Below are positions 10,716 to 18,786 of a DNA stretch of 64,000 nt, piece by piece (the first letter of the stretch is position 1; each line of letters begins with the position of its first letter). The stretch covers positions 1 to 64,000 of the forward strand of contig SAXG01000079.1 of NCBI GenBank assembly GCA_012932865.1. The letters are read 5' to 3'. The translations under genes and the position numbers were made by a program. The notes under the pieces are model-generated. The model had not been told where the DNA came from and made no database searches. It saw only the letters and a list, made by a program, of their open reading frames with translations. The stretch is from Amylostereum areolatum. Its lineage: Eukaryota; Basidiomycota; Agaricomycetes; Russulales; Stereaceae.

Positions 10716-11736
10716 AAATCCTGCGATTCCAGGATGTCTTCAACAGCGCTACTGCCTGCTCCTTGCCTTCCGTGTCCAGATCCTTCAGCTGGCGAGTGAT
10801 CGCCGCGATGGTTTTGGATGGGTCGGGAGCTACTTTCGCAGTGGATGGAGCCGTGTTCGTCGGCAGGGGAGGGGCCTTGGACCCAGTCTCTACTGCGCCC
10901 ACCCGTCGCGCGCTCGAGTCGCGGTTGGGACAGTCGCGAGAGACGTGACCGGCTTGTCGACACATGAAGCACTTGCCTTTGCGCATCATCTTTGTGCGCT
11001 CGTCGTCCGTCAGCTTTGCAGGGCGGGTCGAGGTGTTGGTGAAGGCGCCGACTCGGCGCGACGAGGAGTCGTTGGTCGAACCGTTCGAGGTGAGCGCGAC
11101 AGCCCCCTTGGACTGACTGCTCTTCCTCTCCGGGTTCTCTTCGAGCCACTGGTGGTTGATGCGGCGGGCGCGCTCCTTCCACTCCGCGAGCTTGGTGGGG
11201 AACGGGTACGACCGGGCCACCTGCTTGCCGAGGTCACGCTGAAGTCCCTTCTTGAAAAAGTGGATTAGCGCCTCGTCGTCGTACGCTGACATGGTTGCCA
11301 GCATCTCAAACTCGGTGATAAAGTCAGTGACGTCCCGGGTGGTCATTGCGAGCTCGTTGATCTTACGCTGAGCCTCTATCTTCGGATCGACGGGCACGAA
11401 GTCTTTGCCAAACCTCTCGAAGAGCTCTTTGTAGGAGCTATAGTGGAGTGTTGGGGGCGTGGGGTCGAGGGTGTCGGCGTCTTCCTTCTCGTCTTCGTCG
11501 GCGAAGAGTTCCATGCGGCGATGCGTGGCCCAGGCTTTCGCCGTGTCGTCCTCCATCAGGCTGAGGAGGAGCATCATCTTGGCATCATCTGTGGCATAAA
11601 CATCTTTGTTAACGCGCAGGAACATGCGGAGCTCGAGGGAGAACCGGAGAGTGTCGCGTCTATCGCCTTTGAATGGCTTTGGCTTGGGGCCGATCTCCCG
11701 CTTGGAGACGGCAGGTTTGGATTCGGCATCGGACAT
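10712..11736 (-). pseudogene. gag (D1), nearly intact
   Basis: ATG 11736 (MSDAESKPAVSKREIG) is followed by GPKPKPFKGDRRDTLRF and the capsid helices (LLLSLMEDDTAKAWA; FFKKGLQRDLGKQVA). A CCHC knuckle follows (CFMCRQAGHVSRDC), then a short coiled tail. A one-base deletion near 10735 shifts the last residues. Without it the protein would end ILESQDF-stop at 10712-10714 on the T5 slip motif, as in D2. In LTR retrotransposons gag assembles the particle and packages RNA. Confidence 0.85.
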
Positions 11737-12327
11737 CTTGTCGAAGGGGAGGGGGACGGTGAGCGATTGGGCGAGTTCTTGATCAAGGCGGCGTAGGGTT
11801 TCTCGTCGGCGTTCTTCTGCTTCTTCAACTTCGTCCTCAACTTGTTTTGCGACAAGGAAGTCGGCGGGGGTGAGGAATTGCTGGTTATGATGCCACGACT
11901 AGTGATCTTGGACGGGACTGAACGAAGTGGGCTGCCACTCAACTACTGATCGTCCTGGGGTTCCGTTCTTGTTCCGTCTATAGGCGTACCACTTCACAGT
12001 TGTGTCGTTGTGGTTGATCCCTTCTGGGACTTCAATTACAGTACGTCGACGGGGTGGGGGCGAGTTGGTCGGAGGGGGGTTCAGGAAGCGCTGTAGAGCG
12101 TCCGCAGCGGTGGCAAAATCCGATTCTTCGACGTAGGGTTGTTCGTCGCGGTCGTCGAAGTACCAGTCTCGACGTTGCCGGTTTGGTTCGTCGTGTAGCC
12201 AACGTACGGATTCCTTAGTCTGCTGCGAGGTGAGGATATAGTATTCTTCGGGACAGTAGTCTCGAAAGACGCCTGGGGGAAGGTTCGGGGTGGGGGGACG
12301 AGGGGCTGTGGAGGACGTGATGATGGT
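11737..12327 (-). other. gag N-terminal block upstream of the gag ATG (D1)
   Basis: In the same frame as ORF0, directly after its TAG, the sequence is open for about 130 codons without an ATG. It encodes LPPGVFRDYCPEEYYI, then RRDWYFDDRDEQPYV, a helix (ATAADALQRFL), a Pro stretch, and WYAYRRNKNGTPGRSVVEW. A TAG near 11900 (VQDH-stop-SWHHNQQ) interrupts it before the gag ATG. D2, D-left, E and, more distantly, B encode the same block. It may be made as an N-terminal extension of gag. That is inference. Confidence 0.55.
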
Positions 12328-12944
12328 CTAGAAGAAGTCCGCCGCGATGGGGCGACGGCCGAGGAGTTTCTTGGTGAGGTAGCCGGCTTTTACTGCCTGG
12401 CGGATCTTATGTTCGTGGTGGCGGCGACGAAGGGTCTTACCCTTGATGGTGGGACGGAGGACTGGTGGCGGGGTGGATTCGGGGGTCCGGCGGTTAAACT
12501 GGGAGACGGAGGTGAAACTGGTTTGGAGGATCGGGTTGGGGGCATCCTGGATGAGGTATGTGTGGTAGGTGGGGGCGTGGAGGGTGAATTCAAGGCGTTC
12601 GAGATCTATGTTGATGCACGTAGTGATCCGGACGTATAGGGCGAGGACGACAGTACCGTGATCCTTGTGCCACCTCCACTCGAAGATGCGGAAGTTGAGG
12701 CCGTGCGCGGTCCAGGGATCTTTCTTGCAGAGGTTCTGTACGGGGACGAGGCAGTTGACGGTGACGGCGTCGGACCAAGGGTAGGGGAGTGGTGCGTCGT
12801 CGCGGGGGGTGATCGGCTTTCCGTTGAACGGGAGGAAAACCGGTGCGTTCGGGAGGTCCGTGGTGGGAGTTTTTAACGTCGTAGAGACGGCAGAGGTAGA
12901 TGGAGAGAGGGGTGCGAGGTAGGCGTAGGGGTAGACTGTCCAGG
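12328..12944 (-). CDS. ORF0: leader-encoded protein without ATG (D1)
   Basis: An open frame of about 200 codons spans the leader between the 5' LTR and gag. It is open upstream through the LTR R region from just after the TATA box. No Met codon occurs in the leader part. Features are LPYPWSDAVTVNCLVPV, NFRIFEWRWHKDHGTVV, YVRITTCINIDLERLEFTL and a basic end HKIRQAVKAGYLTKKLLG then RRPIAADFF and TAG at 12328. The element E leader encodes the same end (RRPIAADFF) and IYEWRW motif. Open frame and cross-family conservation argue for translation, perhaps from a near-cognate start. The product is unrecognised. Confidence 0.55.
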
Positions 12945-13367
12945 TGTCAGAAACACAGTTTATGAGACCGATGGAACCGCCTAAGTCGCAACGATGGGAG
13001 GAGCAAGAGAGAACAGATGGATTTGAGAGTGTCGGGCCTAGGGTAGTGCAATGTGCGCTACAGTACCGTATGACGAGATGGACAGTCTGAGGAAAAGGGA
13101 AGAGGGATACTGTCCTTATATACAAGTGGGGACGATGGTGCGATGTGATGCGATAGTGGTGCGAGCGGGGGGAACAATAAGAAAGGAGTCATGGGGAGGA
13201 GGGCGGGAGTCCGGAGCAATGATGTCATAGATAAGGATGTGGAACACCGTTCGGAAGTCCGGGCAGTGACGTCGTTGGAGCATGTGATGCGAAGGAAAGT
13301 CATGTGCCGTGACGCGTCGCGTGTACAAGGTCTGCAAACGAAGAAAGAAATGGAGCGATCCATGACA
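12945..13367 (-). repeat. 5' LTR of D1 (423 bp)
   Basis: Plus-strand ends are TGTCAGAAACAC and GATCCATGACA. The minus-strand TATA box (GTATATAAGG) is at about 13115-13123. On the inner side the minus strand continues CCTGGACAGTC, the presumed primer-binding region. The right flank is D2 sequence (GATAGTACAGCG). Confidence 0.9.
13115..13123 (-). promoter_or_regulatory. TATA box in D1 5' LTR
   Basis: Minus-strand GTATATAAGG marks the probable U3/R promoter. The same motif occurs in the other D LTRs and, as ATATATAAGG, in the E LTR (45784-45793). Confidence 0.6.
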
Positions 13368-13443
13368 GATAGTACAGCGAAACGATTCAACGATGATACC
13401 AAAAGTCCTTTGCCTCCACCAGACGACGCGACTGGGGGGCGTT

Positions 13444-13807
13444 TCAAAAATCCTGCGATTCCAGGATGTCCTTCAACAGCGCTACTGCCTGCTCCTTGCC
13501 TTCCGCGTCCAGATCCTTCAGCTGGCGAGTGATCGCCGCGATGGTTTTGGACGGATCGGGAGCTGCTTTCGCAGTGGGTGGAGCCATACTCGTCAGCGGG
13601 GGAGGGGCCTTAGATCCAGTCTCCACTGCGCCCACCCGTCGCACGCTCGAGTCGCTGTTGGGGCAGTCGCGGGAGACGTGACCGGCCTGTCGACACATGA
13701 AGCACCTGCCCTCACGCATCATCTTTGCGCGCTCGTCGTCTGTCAGCTTTGCAGGGCAGGTCGAGGTGTTGGTGAAGGCGCCGACTCAGTGTGACGAGGA
13801 GTCATTG
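13444..13807 (-). pseudogene. gag 3' part (D2)
   Basis: This is the last ~120 codons of gag: the CCHC knuckle (CFMCRQAGHVSRDC), then SSVRRVGAVETGSKAPP, a coiled helix (AAITRQLKDLDAEGKEQAVALLKDIL) and ESQDF-TGA on the T5 slip motif at 13446-13455. It is interrupted upstream by the A1 LTR at 13808. The reading resumes at 33970 after one copy of the CATTG duplication. Confidence 0.85.
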
Positions 13808-14316
13808 TGTTAAGGACGGTCCTTATCACGTGACAAGCGGCTCAGGCTACAGTACTCTTGCGTATGAGAAGTGGGATCAGGTGATCCAGACATCTCGGTT
13901 ATACGAAGGCTAAGGTCGGTAAGCGAAGCAGTAAGTCTTCACGGAAGACTTAGGCGAGCTTTCGACTTGGTTTGCGTTAGATTCTCTTTAGTATTCTTAA
14001 GAGGAGGTTCTAGTTAGAACAGTCCTGTATTTACAAAGAGAACGAGCTGGGGAATGGCTCGTTCGTTGAGCCTCCTTTTATAAGAAAGGAGGTCGAGTAA
14101 ATGTATGTACATTTGGTAACGGTCGCATCAAGTATCTACGGGGACGCGACTGGGGCACAGTCGTGGCTGCGTCGTCGAGACGGCGATGAGCTGGGGCACA
14201 GTCGTGGCTGTGTCGTTGGGACGATTACGAGCTGGGGCACAGTTGTAATCCGTTGTTTAGCGACGTCCTTCCTAATAAGGCAACAGGAAATGGAATACCT
14301 TGATCGAGTTGTAACA
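13808..14316 (-). repeat. 3' LTR of A1 (509 bp)
   Basis: Plus-strand ends are TGTTAAGGACGG and GAGTTGTAACA. U3 (14150-14270) holds three imperfect tandem units with core GAGCTGGGGCACAGTCGTG. A hairpin with a central TATA lies at 14071-14092. The minus-strand polypurine tract (GAGAGGGGGCTAG) is just right of 14316. Confidence 0.93.
14071..14092 (-). promoter_or_regulatory. TATA box within an inverted repeat (A1 LTR)
   Basis: An 8-bp perfect inverted repeat, CCTCCTTT and AAAGGAGG, encloses TATAAG. On the coding strand it reads CTTATAAAAGG. The structure is kept in all family A LTRs in the window. Confidence 0.6.
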
Positions 14317-14546
14317 CTAGCCCCCTCTCTAGAATCGACGTCCCGTTGATTCACAAATCGGATCGCTTCCATGGGGATTTTTTGAACGGGTTCTTGATCG
14401 CTCGCCCGTCGCCATCGTTGGAGGAAGACAGATGACGCGAGGAATGTAAGGATGGCAAATCCTACGATCACGCTTAGGACGATGATGAGCGATCAAGGGG
14501 TGGTTGTAGTGAACATCGTAAGATCGAGTGATTGAGTGGGTTGCAT
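14136..14546 (-). pseudogene. ORF5: membrane-anchor protein (A1), one nonsense codon
   Basis: ATG 14546 gives MQPTQSLDLTMFTTTTP. TGA at 14493-14495 follows, where A+ reads CGA. The hydrophobic segment (VIVGFAILTFLASSVFLQ) and basic stop-transfer WRR come next, then NQRDVDSREGAS over the polypurine tract. The frame stays open for about 60 more codons inside the LTR to 14136. Only the single CGA-to-TGA change separates it from the open A2 version. Confidence 0.7.
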
Positions 14547-14617
14547 GCTTCTACTTTCTTTTGCTTTGATGTTCATCCCTTTTATCCTTATCCGAACCCA
14601 GACGATAGAATTCCATT

Positions 14618-15001
14618 CTACCGTTTCAACAACGCCTCTACTACTTTTAAATCCTCCTCGTCTATCGTAGTAGATCCTAACCGATGCCCTATCCTAGCCG
14701 TCATCGCGTGGTCCGGGCTTCTGAACCAGGGCCCGTGTTTCTGGAAGAGCCCTTTGATGCCGCATCTTCGCTTCGACTCCTGCATCGCTTTTTCGTCGAG
14801 GCTTCTCGGCCTCTTCATGGCGCATGCGACGTCCGGACGGTTTAGGAGTTCCGTGACTCGCTTGAGATGACGGAGGAGTTCTTCGTCGCGTGGGTCGGGC
14901 GTGGGAGTGCGTGAAAGGACGGGTGAAGGAGGAGGGGTGGTAGGAGGAGTGCAGTCGAGGGTGGAGAGGTTGCGCGAGGAGGAGGCGAGAGTAGAAGACA
15001 T
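14618..15001 (-). CDS. ORF4: conserved 127-residue protein (A1)
   Basis: It is intact, with the same ATG (MSSTLASSSRNL), length and stop as in A+ and A2. Differences are scattered single residues (for example GRCGIKGLFRK against RRCGIKGLFQK). The Pro-rich N-terminus, central helix and basic patch are kept. It remains open although pol, gag and ORF5 of this element are broken. Confidence 0.75.
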   Translation of the reverse strand: MSSTLASSSRNLSTLDCTPPTTPPPSPVLSRTPTPDPRDEELLRHLKRVTELLNRPDVACAMKRPRSLDEKAMQESKRRCGIKGLFQKHGPWFRSPDHAMTARIGHRLGSTTIDEEDLKVVEALLKR

Positions 15002-15067
15002 TTTTGTTGGTTTGGGTGGTGCGAGTTGGTTGGTTAGACAATGTCTGAGGATGTTGTGGTCTTTGTG

Positions 15068-16390
15068 CATCAGCAACTTATCACATTGAGTTAAGGCATG
15101 TTTTGGCTAGTTGCTGAGTTGCATAACCTATAAAACAGGTGAAACACCCAAACTTCGAAACTGGTTCGAAACCTACGTATTCATTGGGAGGTTGGTCAAC
15201 TGAACACCAATTGAAGTATAACCTAGGTGAACTAGGGACCAAGTACCAACCAACACACCTTCAACCTACATCTTTGGATTTCTTATTTGCTTGTAGACCA
15301 CAATCACACAACATTATGATGGCCAAACCAGTTATATTATGCATAATATTGTAACAAAATTAATAAAATGTATATGGTATAGTAATATGATAAGCAAAAA
15401 CAGGCAACAAGACAGCGGAGCAACAAGAAGCACAAATGACAAAGCACAGGGACGGCGGGGCAATGAGACAGCAGGGCAACAAGGGGGGAAAGTGACCGGG
15501 GCAGCGGGGCGACATGACAAGATGGCCAGGTAATGAGATGGCTGGAAGGCAAGACGGCCGGGAGTGATGAGGTGGGACGAGGCGGGGGGAGTGACAAGAC
15601 AGGGGATGCAACATGGCGGCCGGGGAGCGACACGGGGTGAGCGACAAGGTGGGGGGAGCGACACAGGGGAGGCGACAAGACAGCGGGTGACGAGACAGCG
15701 GATGACGAGACGGCACGTGGGCGACAAGACGGCAGGGGGGCGACAAGACAGCGTGGATGACGAGGTGGGGCCGACGAGATGGTGGGGGTAATGAGACCGC
15801 TGGCGACAAGGCACAGGCGGCGCGCCGGCGAGTCGTCGGGGCGACAAGACGGCACGGTTGACGAGGCAGCGGGGGCGACGAGACATGGGGAGATGCGACG
15901 GCGGGGGCGCCGCGACGACGGGGGCGACACAATGACGGAGGGGATACGAGGTGGTGCAGGAGACGAGGCAGCGAAGGGGACACAAAGTGGGGGTGACGAG
16001 ACGACGAGGCGTCGGGGCGACCAGGTGGCGAGGCGACGGAGTGGGTAGGCGACGAGGCGGTGGGGCGACGAGGCCCAGGCAGTGGTGGGAGTGGGGAGAG
16101 AGGGAGGGACGACAACGGTGGGAGTTGTGGTGGGAGTGAGAAGAGAAGGTCTGCGCTGGCACGGTGAGTGAAGTAGCTGCATGAGTGAGTCAGCTGTCCC
16201 ACGGTTAATTGACTTTAGGGCAGGCCCGATTTAGCCTTCGGGCAAATCCCGGGGCGCGCGCGGCAAGCTGCGGGCAGTTACCAGGTTGATCGGAGTTTCC
16301 TTAACCGGCCGAACCACGCAAGAAGCCAACTGTCTCGTAACTGTCCATCAAATACCGGTAACTCCCCAACTAAATATGTCAAGTTGCTGA
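15068..16390. mobile_element. ~1.3 kb inverted-repeat insertion with minisatellite core
   Basis: Absent from A+ at the equivalent site (near 2735). Its ends are inverted: CATCAGCAACTT on the left and AAGTTGCTGATG on the right. The flanks read TTTGTG and TGTGG, compatible with a short TG or TGTG duplication. No transposase is encoded, so it looks like a non-autonomous DNA element. The outer ~330 bases on the left are AT-rich. The right arm carries a GC-rich stretch (GCCCGATTTAGCC...GGCAAATCCCGGGGC). Superfamily unknown. Confidence 0.6.
15400..16150. repeat. Purine-skewed minisatellite (GCGACAAGACGGC-like)
   Basis: About 750 bases of degenerate 10-25 bp units such as GGCGACAAGACGGC and GACGAGGCGGTGGGGCGA. 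Purines lie almost entirely on the plus strand. All six-frame ORFs here are low-complexity by-products. The units are not in strict register. Confidence 0.75.
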
Positions 16391-16722
16391 TGTGGTTTTC
16401 CCTTTTATCCTTGCAATGTGGAGGGGCAGTGATGTAATCATTGCCATCAATCGTAAGTGGGAATTTGTACATAATCAGACACTAGTCGTAAGTAAGTGAC
16501 GCGTCCAGCGCGTCGCAGGGAGAATACCAAGCACTTTGCCTTCCTCATAGCGATAGGAACCTATACAGTAGAGAAGTCCGAGGAAAATATGCGTGCGAAT
16601 GAGGGCGCAGTCCATGATCAGTCCGAGAAGTATCGTAGCGATGAACGTTGAGACATGATGATGATAATAATGAGAAAGAGAAAGTCCGAGTGCGTATGAT
16701 GGATAAAAGTTTGTCCGTGTGC

Positions 16723-18432
16723 TTACCAAGGTTCCGGCCAGTGATCTTTCGATTCTTCCGCTTCCTGCAGGTCCCAATCTTCTTCTTTCCAGAAGAGATC
16801 GTCGACACGCCAAGAGTGGTTGAAGCGCGAAGGGGGTTCCTGCTGAGTGCGGAGTACCGCGTCTTCCCAGTACAACCACGGTTCGGTGGCGTGTTGGGCG
16901 GCTTCGTGCGTCAGGTTCTCACGTCGCGTGAGGAATCCCAGAAGCTGCCTGTGGGCGCGGGCGGTAGCGTCAGTACGTTGGAGGTGGGGGTGGGACATCA
17001 GTGTTCCTGGACCGTAACTGATATCCGGATGGCTCGGGCGTGGGCGATGAAGAGGAGTCCGTGACCGGAGAGGGTAGCAGGACCGTGATTGGGGGAAGTG
17101 AGGGGGACCGTTCTTGCGACGGGGACAATCTCGGCGGAGATGGCCTCGTTTGCTGCATTTCCAGCAGCATTTCCGTGGCTTCACGGGAATCACGTCCCAC
17201 TTCTCTTGTGTCCATGTGGTCGGTTCGTTGCTCCATTGGTCCGAGGGATTCTCGGCTACTTCCTCCGTCTTGTTGTCCGTCGAACTGTCCGGCTCGTCCG
17301 TCAAACTGTCCGATTCTTCCGTCAAACTGTCCGACTCGTCCGTTGATTCGTGCTCTTGTCTCCAGCGCGCGCGGTTCTCCATCATTCGATAGACTATCTC
17401 CTGGAGTTTGTTGAAGTTCTCCATCACCCGATGCATCGGGGAGGCTGGCGTCTCTGGTCCGCTTGAGCGGTCTTCCGTCGGGGTCGATAGAATCACGTTT
17501 ACATCGCTATGGGGTGATTCGGGGATCTTGGGTGATGGGATTTCTAACGTGGTCGGGGTGTAAGCGTAGGAATGAGGGATAGGCAGGGGGGCCTCCGTGC
17601 CACGGCATGGGAGTGTCGTTAGGAGAACTTGGGAATGGAGTTGGCGGTCTATGCACCGCTGGCAGCGAAACAGATGTGCTAGGTACGTGTCGCGGACTTT
17701 CCGTTGGGGGTCTTCCGGTCGGTTGTCTGGACTCTGGGGAAACCAGGGGCTGTCTGCCGGTGTGCTTTCCGGGTACGCTGTTTCTAGCGACGGGAGGCTG
17801 GATGGGGTTAGTCTGGGTGAGTCCGGGGATGGGTAGGGACCATGGTGGTGTGGGAGCGGTGACGGGTCGCGGAGGGGCGCTAGGAAGAGACGGGGTTCTG
17901 GCGAGGGTGGATGCGATGGGATCGGGTCGAATAGTATAGCCTGGGGAGATGTGATATCCATGGAAGATGAGGTCAATGTCGGGGCCGTCGCGTGGCGACA
18001 TATGGGGAACTCCGGTAGTTTCCATTCGCCTTCGGAGGATTTCTCCTTCGTAGGCGGCCCGGAAGGTGTGTCTTTCCCAATTGAGCCAGTTGACCCTGTG
18101 TCCGACTTCAGTGAGGAATTTTTGGAGTTCTGCGACATTGAGTATAGCCGCTGCGCTAGCTTCCGGAATCGTTGAAGAAGTTTGACCTCCCGTTCCTCCA
18201 TCTCGGTCGAGAGCGTTATGTACCTCGAGTCCAGCTGGAGGAGTTCTTCGTTGAGCATCTTGATGTGGTTCTCTAAGATGTTCTGGACGTCGGTCGATTC
18301 CCTCCTGAGGTCGTCGATCCGTTCCCTGGCCTGTTTGAGTGCTACTCCGGCTATCATGTGGGCTATCTGGCTTTCTATTATCGGGGAATCGGGCGTTTGG
18401 ACTTCCGTTGCTCCGGGCCACGGGGATTGCAC
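16723..18432 (-). CDS. ORF3b: 569-residue coiled-coil/CCHC protein downstream of pol (A1)
   Basis: An intact ORF beginning near MQSPWPGATEV. The initiator position reads GTG here and ATG in A+. Residues ~20-110 are helical and charged, a likely coiled coil (ARERIDDLRRESTDVQNILE; EEREVKLLQRFRKLAQRL). A Pro/Ser-rich linker and a FRCQRC pair near 255 follow. Next are Ser/Asp repeats (ESTDESDSLTEESDSLTDE), a CX2CX4HX4C knuckle (CWKCSKRGHLRRDC) near residue 415, and an acidic Trp-rich end (WYWED-type, DLFWKEEDWDL). Having a second nucleocapsid-like knuckle protein after pol is unusual for Ty3/gypsy. It is not a gag duplicate by sequence. Function unknown. Confidence 0.75.
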   Translation of the reverse strand: MQSPWPGATEVQTPDSPIIESQIAHMIAGVALKQARERIDDLRRESTDVQNILENHIKMLNEELLQLDSRYITLSTEMEEREVKLLQRFRKLAQRLYSMSQNSKNSSLKSDTGSTGSIGKDTPSGPPTKEKSSEGEWKLPEFPICRHATAPTLTSSSMDITSPQAILFDPIPSHPPSPEPRLFLAPLRDPSPLPHHHGPYPSPDSPRLTPSSLPSLETAYPESTPADSPWFPQSPDNRPEDPQRKVRDTYLAHLFRCQRCIDRQLHSQVLLTTLPCRGTEAPLPIPHSYAYTPTTLEIPSPKIPESPHSDVNVILSTPTEDRSSGPETPASPMHRVMENFNKLQEIVYRMMENRARWRQEHESTDESDSLTEESDSLTDEPDSSTDNKTEEVAENPSDQWSNEPTTWTQEKWDVIPVKPRKCCWKCSKRGHLRRDCPRRKNGPPHFPQSRSCYPLRSRTPLHRPRPSHPDISYGPGTLMSHPHLQRTDATARAHRQLLGFLTRRENLTHEAAQHATEPWLYWEDAVLRTQQEPPSRFNHSWRVDDLFWKEEDWDLQEAEESKDHWPEPW

Positions 18433-18452
18433 CTGTGAGGAATCCGGGTGCT

Positions 18453-18707
18453 TTAGTTAGGGTTCTTCTGTGTGCTTCTAAGCGGCTTACCCCTTGTTCT
18501 TCCGTCTGGTCCTAACCTAGACGGAGGAGGTACTGACTTAATTGCGAGGATTGCTGCCGATCGAGCGATGAAGCAGTCTCCGCAGAGGGCTCGTTCCTGT
18601 TGAGTGTGGTGTACTTTGTTGCAGACGAGGCGGAGGTGGTCGACATTGTTGGGTGAGACGGTTGGATTGGTAGAGGAAGTGTTGGTTGCGTTTGGGGTGG
18701 TGGACAT
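18453..18707 (-). CDS. ORF3a: small Cys/His protein (A1)
   Basis: 84 codons from MSTTPNATNTSS. It keeps LVCNKVHHTQQERALCGDC, a candidate zinc site, followed by FIARSAAILAIKSV. GTAAGC at the end, CCCTAAC, and CCTCACAG before ORF3b could form an intron of about 58 bases, although the predicted junction enters the alternative 304-codon frame rather than ORF3b. Its position right after pol is the same in A+. Confidence 0.5.
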   Translation of the reverse strand: MSTTPNATNTSSTNPTVSPNNVDHLRLVCNKVHHTQQERALCGDCFIARSAAILAIKSVPPPSRLGPDGRTRGKPLRSTQKNPN

Positions 18708-18786
18708 TGGTGACCTGTCTCGTTGAACCCGTAGGGTTTTTATCCCCCCCTTGTTGGCAGTGCATTCGCCTGAATGGCGTTGAGTC

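Larger units (their letters stand above)
6229..13367 (-). mobile_element. Family D Ty3/gypsy element D1
   Basis: A full set of parts on the minus strand: 5' LTR 12945-13367, leader with ORF0, gag, pol (PR-RT-RH-IN-chromodomain), polypurine tract and 3' LTR 6229-6676. The right flank (GATAG...) lies in the gag/pol junction of D2. The left flank is the leader of D-left rather than D2, so no TSD can be formed from these two ends. Excluding the 25-bp duplication, the LTRs differ at about 13 positions, all transitions. Confidence 0.88.

Noticed and set aside
10618..11736. 372-codon gag version reading past the slip site in D1
   Set aside because: The tail arises from a one-base deletion near 10735. 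D2 and D-left show the normal gag end at the T5 motif.
15400..16150. CRISPR-like array
   Set aside because: The units are degenerate, vary in length and lack unique spacers; this is a eukaryotic minisatellite.
15332..16202. Overlapping 270-280-codon ORFs on the minus strand and several plus-strand ORFs
   Set aside because: They are Pro/Ser/Arg or Gly/Arg low-complexity translations of the minisatellite in all frames, with no domain and no conservation elsewhere.
15068..16390. Helitron insertion
   Set aside because: No AT target context, no TC start or CTRR end with a terminal hairpin. Inverted ends and a possible short duplication fit a TIR element better.
17507..18421. 304-codon ORF overlapping ORF3b in another frame
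   Set aside because: In A+ this frame is closed early, and the knuckle and coiled coil are in the 569 frame. Treated as a shadow, though a spliced use of its start is not excluded.
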